A stretch of DNA of 23,677 bases from Eimeria necatrix (Eukaryota; Apicomplexa; Conoidasida; Eucoccidiorida; Eimeriidae), in the NCBI RefSeq assembly GCF_000499385.1, contig NW_013654416.1, forward strand, positions 1 to 23,677, given 5' to 3'. Both the position numbers and the translations under genes were made by a program. Positions 18,357-23,677 of this stretch are shown piece after piece (within the stretch, counting starts at the first letter, position 1; each line of letters opens with the position of its first letter). The notes under the pieces were generated by a model. It had not been told where the DNA came from. It was given only the letters and a program-made list of their open reading frames with translations, and made no database searches.

Positions 18357-20155
18357 CTACGACAGACGAATGCACGGTGAACACGCGGGTAGCTCGCTTT
18401 CGTCTGATTCCATCTTTGGGACTGCTTCATCTTCTTTGGAGTTCGTCTTGTAGCCTTTTAGGCCTTCCAATGTGTCGTAAAGTCTGGTTCTGTAGATTCG
18501 TGCTCTCTCAATACCACCTGAGCTGCAGCAAAATCTAGGGAGCATTGCATGCGTTCTGCAGAAATACTGGCGGGATCGGAACAATAAATGTCTCCGTATA
18601 TAATCCTGTGCTTTTAAAAGCAACAATGAAAATTGGGAACACTCAATAGGGGAAAACGCGAGTACGGCTTTCTTCTGGCCTCTACAGCTAGGGTGCATTG
18701 TCTCTAATTCGCGTTCGCTGCCCTTCCGCATTGTATCTATGTTTAAAAGCCTCGAGCAAGCTTTTAGGCACCCACGATGCTAAGCGAATGCGTGCCCCCG
18801 ATGTTACTTTTAGTTTTCTATAACTTGCCCAGCAACAACCCAGTAGAGCCGTTTGGTGGCTCTACCGTGCAAGTGGCCCCAGCGTCCCCGGTTAGTCCAC
18901 TGAGACCCTCAAATAAAGGTAAAAGAACAGCTGTTCAGGGTTAGAGCTGTATAATCTGTGGTAGCTGGACCAGAATCATGCGTTTTAGAAGGCCACAAGC
19001 ACTACGATCCTCAGCAGCTGGGATGAAATACGAGGTGCCCACTCGAAAAACAGCTGCTTACGGCATGAAACAGTGACGCCTTGGCACAGTCTAGCATAGA
19101 AATGTTGTGGAATGTGAAGCATTTCTTGGGCAGCCACACCAAGAAACTTAAAGTGTCTGCTGCGGTCCTGAGCATCAATTTCCACAGCGCTTGCTCCTCT
19201 AGACACCAAAAGCAACGGCTTGTGTACACAATGGGCACTGTTGGCGCTCAAATCGGCATGCATGCTTTTCAAAACCTCCACCGAAACGCCTTAAATTTGG
19301 CCACTGTATTGTATTTCGGACACTCTTAAGGAACGGCTAGCACTAGTCGCCGTGTGCAGCCTAATGCTGCAATGGGCCACGGGGTCTCCTTGCCCTGCAA
19401 GCCATACTTCGTTATACCAGGCATCCTACGCGCTGACACGGTCTATAAAGGCCTTGAATGTTTTTCATGTCCCTGAGATCATAACACAGCTATGCTTCCT
19501 AGCGGAAGCAAGCGACTCCAGAAAGCGTGATACGAACAACTCCACTGCAGTGCAGTCTCATTCCTAAGTTCATAACGTGAGAGGAGCTCAAGCTTCCGCA
19601 AGTGCTTTCAGTCAATCGCCATGCCTAGCGCGTGGAATAGTAAGTAAGCTTGTGCCTACTACTAGCTTGCAGTACGTAAGTCTGGCACGGAGACAATGGC
19701 CACGCACCACACGGGCGCCTGCCTTTTCGACCATGGTTGCAGTTGGACCCAAGGCTTTCTCTGCCACCCAGAGTCCTACTACGCACGTTACAGGAGAGCT
19801 GAAAGGTTGCGACCGTTTTATATAGCTCTCTTTCGCCTGCTCCTCTGCATGCCAACGTGCTCATCTGGCGGGTTCGGCAACTAGAAGGTTCGCCGCAGTA
19901 CCACGGGTTCGTCGTGTTAGTCTTGCTTACTGAAGTATTGTCTAAGAAGACCTTTTAAAGTAGGGCTGCATAGCTCTGGGCTCCAAGGCTCCGCTTCAGA
20001 CTCTGCGTGTTGCTGGCCCACTTAAATTCTTGCTCACTTGCATTGTGCTTCGGTCGTTTCGTTTCCTTGGCATCTCTAGTAGCTGCCCGCAGGCTTTTGG
20101 AGGTGTTTTTTATAAGATTCAAATGATGTTGCGGAAACGTTGCTTCTGTAACCAT
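18357..20155 (-). CDS. Tentative multi-exon gene of unknown function (gene D)
   Basis: The start and end are the best-supported parts. The first exon 20038-20155 begins MVTEATFPQHHLNLIKNTSK and ends at a consensus GTGAGC donor in phase 1. The last exon 18357-18517 follows a TTTTGCTGCAGCTCAG acceptor, encodes IYRTRLYDTLEGLKGYK and an acidic segment, and ends at TAG. Between them, open coding-like blocks on the same strand occur at about 19612-19778 (LWVAEKALGPTATMVEKAG), 19465-19544 (VELFVSRFLESLASARK), 19326-19394 (GKETPWPIAALGC) and 19006-19289 (SRHFKFLGVAAQEMLHIPQ). Their acceptors are plausible and the second has two phase-matched choices, but most internal donors are ambiguous. A full protein cannot be written with confidence. 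I recognise no family. Confidence 0.4.
18843..18865. repeat. Perfect 8-bp hairpin with 7-nt loop
   Basis: GTAGAGCC (18843-18850) and GGCTCTAC (18858-18865) pair exactly around GTTTGGT. The element is GC-rich compared with its surroundings and lies in a part of gene D that appears intronic. The 7-nt loop recalls a tRNA arm, but no tRNA acceptor or T-arm box surrounds it. Confidence 0.55.
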
Positions 20156-20174
20156 AGGAAGCTTATGCTTCCTA
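20155..20174. repeat. Hairpin touching the gene D start codon
   Basis: TAGGAAGC (20155-20162) and GCTTCCTA (20167-20174) are exact reverse complements around a 4-nt TTAT loop. Read on the minus strand, the stem ends on the A of the proposed gene D ATG, so it would form in the 5' leader directly against the start codon and could influence initiation. Confidence 0.55.
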
Positions 20175-21433
20175 AATATGAAAACGCAATGAATGTATCG
20201 AGTGAAAGATTTGCCCAGTTATGCCTGTTCATGTACAGTATAAGATGGCTCGCGCGCTCCTAAGCAAAATGAGAATATGTGCATATGCATTCATGCACAT
20301 GTGCACGAACGCACACGACTCAGCAGTAGCTCGTTCTAGTCTACCAATAAAACCAAAGGGAATACGTAACAATCACAACACACCAAGCAACAGTGGAAAA
20401 TGCTGCACATGCGAGTCACAATCATAATAAAAAGCACATGCATGCAAGACTTTCGCACAAGTGTACACGCAAAACAAGAACTCGCACAAGGACACTCGAA
20501 GATGGACCACACATACTCTGGCTTTGGATACGTTTTTACGATAAAACGTGAACGGCATCTGCTGCTGTTACACAGCGGCTGCCGCGAAAGCTCCGCATGT
20601 TGGCGAAGAAGTAAGACAGTGACCAGATGAAATATAAAAACATGCAGTATATGAATGCTGACGGATATATCTCGTGTGTTTTCAAAGCGATAGATCAGTG
20701 CATATTCTAGACTAATCAACACTTCAGATTAATCAATGCTTGTGTTGCATTTGACAACACAACATTTCTAGGCCTATTCAGGCTGAAACAACATGCATAT
20801 TTGCTCCAGAAACGCATGTGATTGCTAGGAAAAATAGACTAGTGAGGGAGGTCACTACTTCCTTTACTCACTGAACAAGTAATTACTTCAATCGAAGGAG
20901 TTTCATACAGCACATCATGGTGTGCGTGTACTGGAATGCATACATGCAAACGGGCAACCGTCCACATAAGTCGTGACCAAAAAAAATAAACAATTAATCA
21001 TTTTAACTGTGTATTCAAATAAGCGTGAATTGGCCACAAGGGAAATCATTGATGAGCTACCTTCCAAATTATCAGATTCAGTGTATCATTAAGCATTGTT
21101 GACCAAATTACACTTATCACGTTCCTTAGAGGCGCGTGACTCAAGTGCTCCGTCGACCTAGTCTGAAGATTATAAAACCTACTGACAAATATAAAGCAGA
21201 GCGCCATATCTTTGCTGGCGCCTCTGCCTAGGGCTGCTGCCGTTGCTGCCTCAGCCGGTTCCCCGAATCGTTTTCTCTCTTTTTCGCTGTTCCATTACAA
21301 CCACAACACCTTATGCTTCACATATTGCCCGTGCCCCAGCTGCAGGTCCTGCGGCAGCTCATGCTGGCGGTCCTTCTGCTGTCACTTCGGCCCCCATCGC
21401 AATGCCGCTGCTGCCCAGATCCTGCTGCAGGTT
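20175..21433. other. AT-rich spacer between genes D and B
   Basis: No gene is supportable. A short purine-pyrimidine patch (ATGTGCATATGCATTCATGCACATGTGCACG) lies at about 20277-20310. From 20590 to 21180 the DNA is AT-rich with no long ATG frame. From 21200 to 21430 a Leu/Arg/Cys-type triplet composition returns, forming the 3' flank of gene B. It has a short open segment at about 21360-21425, but no splice donor was seen in gene B to reach it. Confidence 0.45.
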
Positions 21434-23677
21434 TTAGCGATGGCGGGGATCCTTCGACGCTTCATAAAGGGCTGTAAGCGCCTCTCTAGGAACCCCAGCG
21501 CTTTGCAGTTTCTTGAGAAGCGTCTTTGCGTTTGTTTGCAACGCCTTGCTTGCCTCCTGCGCGTGTTCTGCCTCCGCTCCATGTTTTGTTGCTGCTGCAC
21601 TGTCCCCTTCTGATTCCGCTTTCTGCTTCTTTCCTTCGGAAAATGAATGCTGTCGGGACAACTGCGTCACTGCCCGATTCCAGGCCCCTCCTACTGCAAA
21701 GACAGCACCAAAGAATTCTTCTTTGGTTTTCTTCAGGACCTCTTCGAGTCGTGCTGCTGCTGTTGAGGGCCTCTCCGGCGCCACAGCCAAGCCAGCAACA
21801 CGCTGCAGCTGAGTGTGTGCGGCGGTGGCCATCCCTTCTGTTGTTACAAAGACAGAAACAGCACTGAGAAATGTATCCTCAAGTCTTGCCCGCCTCTGCC
21901 GCTCTTTTGAAGAAATGGGGGCAGTCGTAGTTATCAGGTCCTCGCATTCCTTCGCTGCAGCAGTGACTTCTCCTGCTGCCCTCAGCAGCTGCTGCTGCAG
22001 CCGATCGCTGCGTCCCTCCCACTGAGGATCCAGATACCCTTGCAGCAACTCCACTGCTTTGCGGCAGGTCTGCACAGCGCCGTCAAGTGCACGGCACAAC
22101 TCCAAGTCTGCATCTTCGCCTTTGCCTTCATGCACTCCTTGCAGCGCCTCTCCATTCTGAATGAAGACTTTCTCAACAGTTTCGATGTCGAGAAGCGCTT
22201 CGCCCTGCGACTGAGGCTTCTGGCTTGAAGACCCGTGCATGAGTTGGCCCAGCACGTCCCTCGCGGAGTCAACGCTGCTTTTGAGTTTATCGATAAGCGT
22301 CTGAGTTTGCTGCCTGCTGACAGCTGCATCGGCCACGCCTTCCACCCACCGCCGCCGCCGCTGAGACTGCGCAGCACGCTCTTCCTCCTGCCGCTGCTGC
22401 TAGCTGCTGCAGCTGCGAAGTTACTAAGGTCAGTTCAAAGAAAAGCGATTTCCACTCTGTCCCAGGTGGAACCAGGTTTTGCACAGCGTGAGACCCCGCG
22501 CTCACCTTGCTGGCTTCGCTTATGGTCTTGATTGCTCGCGAAACTTCGCTGCGCAGCTGGTGCCCCAGTGTCTGCTGCTGCCGATACTGCTGGGTTTCCT
22601 TTCGCTGCGCCACGAGGTCATTTAGGCGGGCTTTCGAGGATTTCATTTTCTCCCACAAGTAATCATAGAGCCTGGAAGCTGCTGCTGCTTCTTCGGCAGT
22701 CGCCTGCAGCTCCAAACCCTCCAAATGCCTTTCCAAAACAACCTCTGCTGCTGCAACAGCAGCAGCAGCAGCAACTGAAATTTGCTGACCTCCACAGGCG
22801 TGCTGCAGCCACAAAAGCACCGTGCGCCCATCTTGGTGCGGCGAATATTTCATAGCATCCAACTTCCGCGTAAGATCATCCAGCTTCTCCTTTTCCTCAT
22901 CGATTTTTCGCCGTTTCGCATCGAAGTTGCCCTGGAGCCGCAGCAGCTGCTGCAAAATAGGGTTGCTGGTGGGTCTTTGCGGCCTTGGTGTTTCCCTCAA
23001 AATGGCAAGCTTTTCACTTATTGATTTCTCCTCATTGGCAGCTTTTTCTTGGAGCCGCGAAAGCCGTTCTTGCTGTTCACCCACTTGTCGCCGCAGCGCC
23101 GACAAAGTGGAAGAAGCTTCCGATACGTCTTGCTGCAGCTCCTGGGGCAGGCATCCCAGGTCTTTCCTCGAAAGCCGCAGCAGGTTTTGCTGCTGCTGCA
23201 CGGGGTCCACCTCTGGCTGCTGCAGCTCCTGCATTGCTGCTGCTTCTGCTTGTGAAGGAAAAGGAGGCACAGCAGCAACGCTGTGCCGGGCCAGCAGCAA
23301 TTCAGCGTCTTGTCTTGCATGCGCTGCTGCTTTCCTCCGCCTTGCGCCTGTTCGTTTGCCTTCTGCAGCTTCTGCTTCATCCCACTTTTTTTCACTTTTG
23401 GCAGCAGCTTCTTCGCTGCCTGCTTCTGCCTTTGCCCCCGCCTGCGGCGGCTGCAGCTCCTGCTCCTTTCGCCGCGGCTGGGGCTGCGGCGGGTAACCCC
23501 GCTGCACCTCCGCTTCCTGCTGCTGTTGCTGCTGCTGCTGCTGCTGCGGCTGGTGCTGCGGCTGGGGCTGCGGCTGCTGCTGGGGCCGCTGCCGCTGCCG
23601 CGGCCGCGGCTGGGGCTGCGGCGGCTGATCGAGCCGCTGCCGCGGCTGGAGCTGCGACGGCTGCTCGAGCCGCTGCC
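21434..23677 (-). CDS. Helical Gln/Ala/Glu-rich protein, paralogue of gene A (gene B, 5' partial)
   Basis: Two exons are visible: 22506-23677, open to the window edge so the start is missing, and 21434-22399, ending at TAA. The intron (22400-22505, 106 nt) has a GTGAGC donor after a phase-0 AAG codon and an AG acceptor at 22400; nearby CAG sites would trim one or two Gln codons. About 390 and 321 residues are encoded. The N-terminal part is Gln/Pro/Arg repeat, then Ala/Glu/Lys-rich, then coiled coil (SRLQEKAANEEKSISEKLA, DAKRRKIDEEKEKLDDLTRK). The second exon aligns colinearly with gene A: DAAVSRQQTQTLIDKL against EASAYGRQVKEAAEKL, YLDPQWEGRSDRLQQ against MLEPRWESSLHLLQQ, and a second Trp block (GGAWNRAV against VDQWLSQM). 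It stops where the A helical region ends and lacks the 520-residue tail of A. Function is unknown. Confidence 0.8.
23590..23677 (-). repeat. 36-bp minisatellite encoding a 12-residue repeat
   Basis: CGGCTG(A/C)TCGAGCCGCTGCC recurs with a 36-bp period (starting at 23622 and 23658), with a more degenerate copy to the left. In gene B it encodes RQRLEQPSQLQP followed by RQRLDQPPQPQP and a shorter derivative. It merges at 23520-23590 with CAG/CAA polyglutamine and QP repeats. The array continues past the window edge, so the copy number is unknown. Confidence 0.7.

Noticed and set aside
18841..18870. tRNA gene suggested by a stem with a 7-nt loop
   Set aside because: There is no matching acceptor stem, D arm or TTCRANNC box at the right spacing.
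19812..19824. TATA-box-like CTATATAAAAC on the minus strand
   Set aside because: It falls in the interval between gene D exons and no transcript start is suggested there; coccidian promoters often lack a TATA box, so the match is probably chance.
22400..22505. Reading straight through the gene B intron in the exon 1 frame
   Set aside because: The continuation turns into Cys/Ala/Gly sequence and ends without matching gene A, whereas splicing at GTGAGC joins in phase 0 to the block that is colinear with gene A.

Overview
The window looks like nuclear DNA of a coccidian apicomplexan, most probably Eimeria. The reasons are genes with many GT-AG introns, long in-frame CAG (glutamine) and GCN (alanine) triplet tracts in exons, further triplet tracts inside introns, degenerate telomere-like motifs (AAACCCT / AGGGTTT) away from any chromosome end, and a mosaic of gene segments and repeat-rich spacers. 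Species and chromosome cannot be read from the sequence. No rRNA, tRNA, CRISPR, transposase or reverse transcriptase was recognised.

All credible genes lie on the minus strand, head to tail. Positions 1-2993 hold no gene I can support. Positions 2994-9172 hold the one gene I recognise firmly: RPA1, the large subunit of the single-strand DNA-binding replication protein A. It resolves by eye into 15 exons with every intron phase consistent, giving 867 codons plus stop, with an N-terminal OB fold, a glutamine-rich linker and DNA-binding domains A, B and C including a CXXC...CXXC zinc ribbon. Positions 9173-9890 are spacer with telomere-like motifs. Positions 9891 to about 10975 hold a small multi-exon gene of unknown function (gene C). 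Positions 11100-13500 are repeat-rich: a CAG/CTG island, then about 1.4 kb of alternating purine-pyrimidine DNA with a 36-bp near-perfect palindrome.

Positions 14060-17911 encode a 1283-residue protein (gene A) with a signal peptide or anchor, a second membrane segment, a long alanine/glutamate helical region and a charged tail. Upstream is a 116-residue open frame (17960-18310) that may be a leader ORF. Positions 18357-20155 hold a tentative multi-exon gene (D). Positions 21434 to the right edge hold gene B, cut by the window end. It is a diverged paralogue of gene A: the two share a colinear series of helical blocks and paired tryptophan motifs.

RPA1 would act in the nucleus in replication, repair and recombination. 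Gene A looks secreted or membrane-anchored. No shared pathway among the genes can be inferred. The most interesting observations are the flip of triplet-repeat orientation between exons and introns of RPA1, introns that stay open in the exon frame, the unrecognised A/B paralogue family, and the structured repeats in the spacers. Splice sites were chosen by eye from frame, phase, consensus and, for RPA1, remembered family alignment. Transcript data would be decisive.
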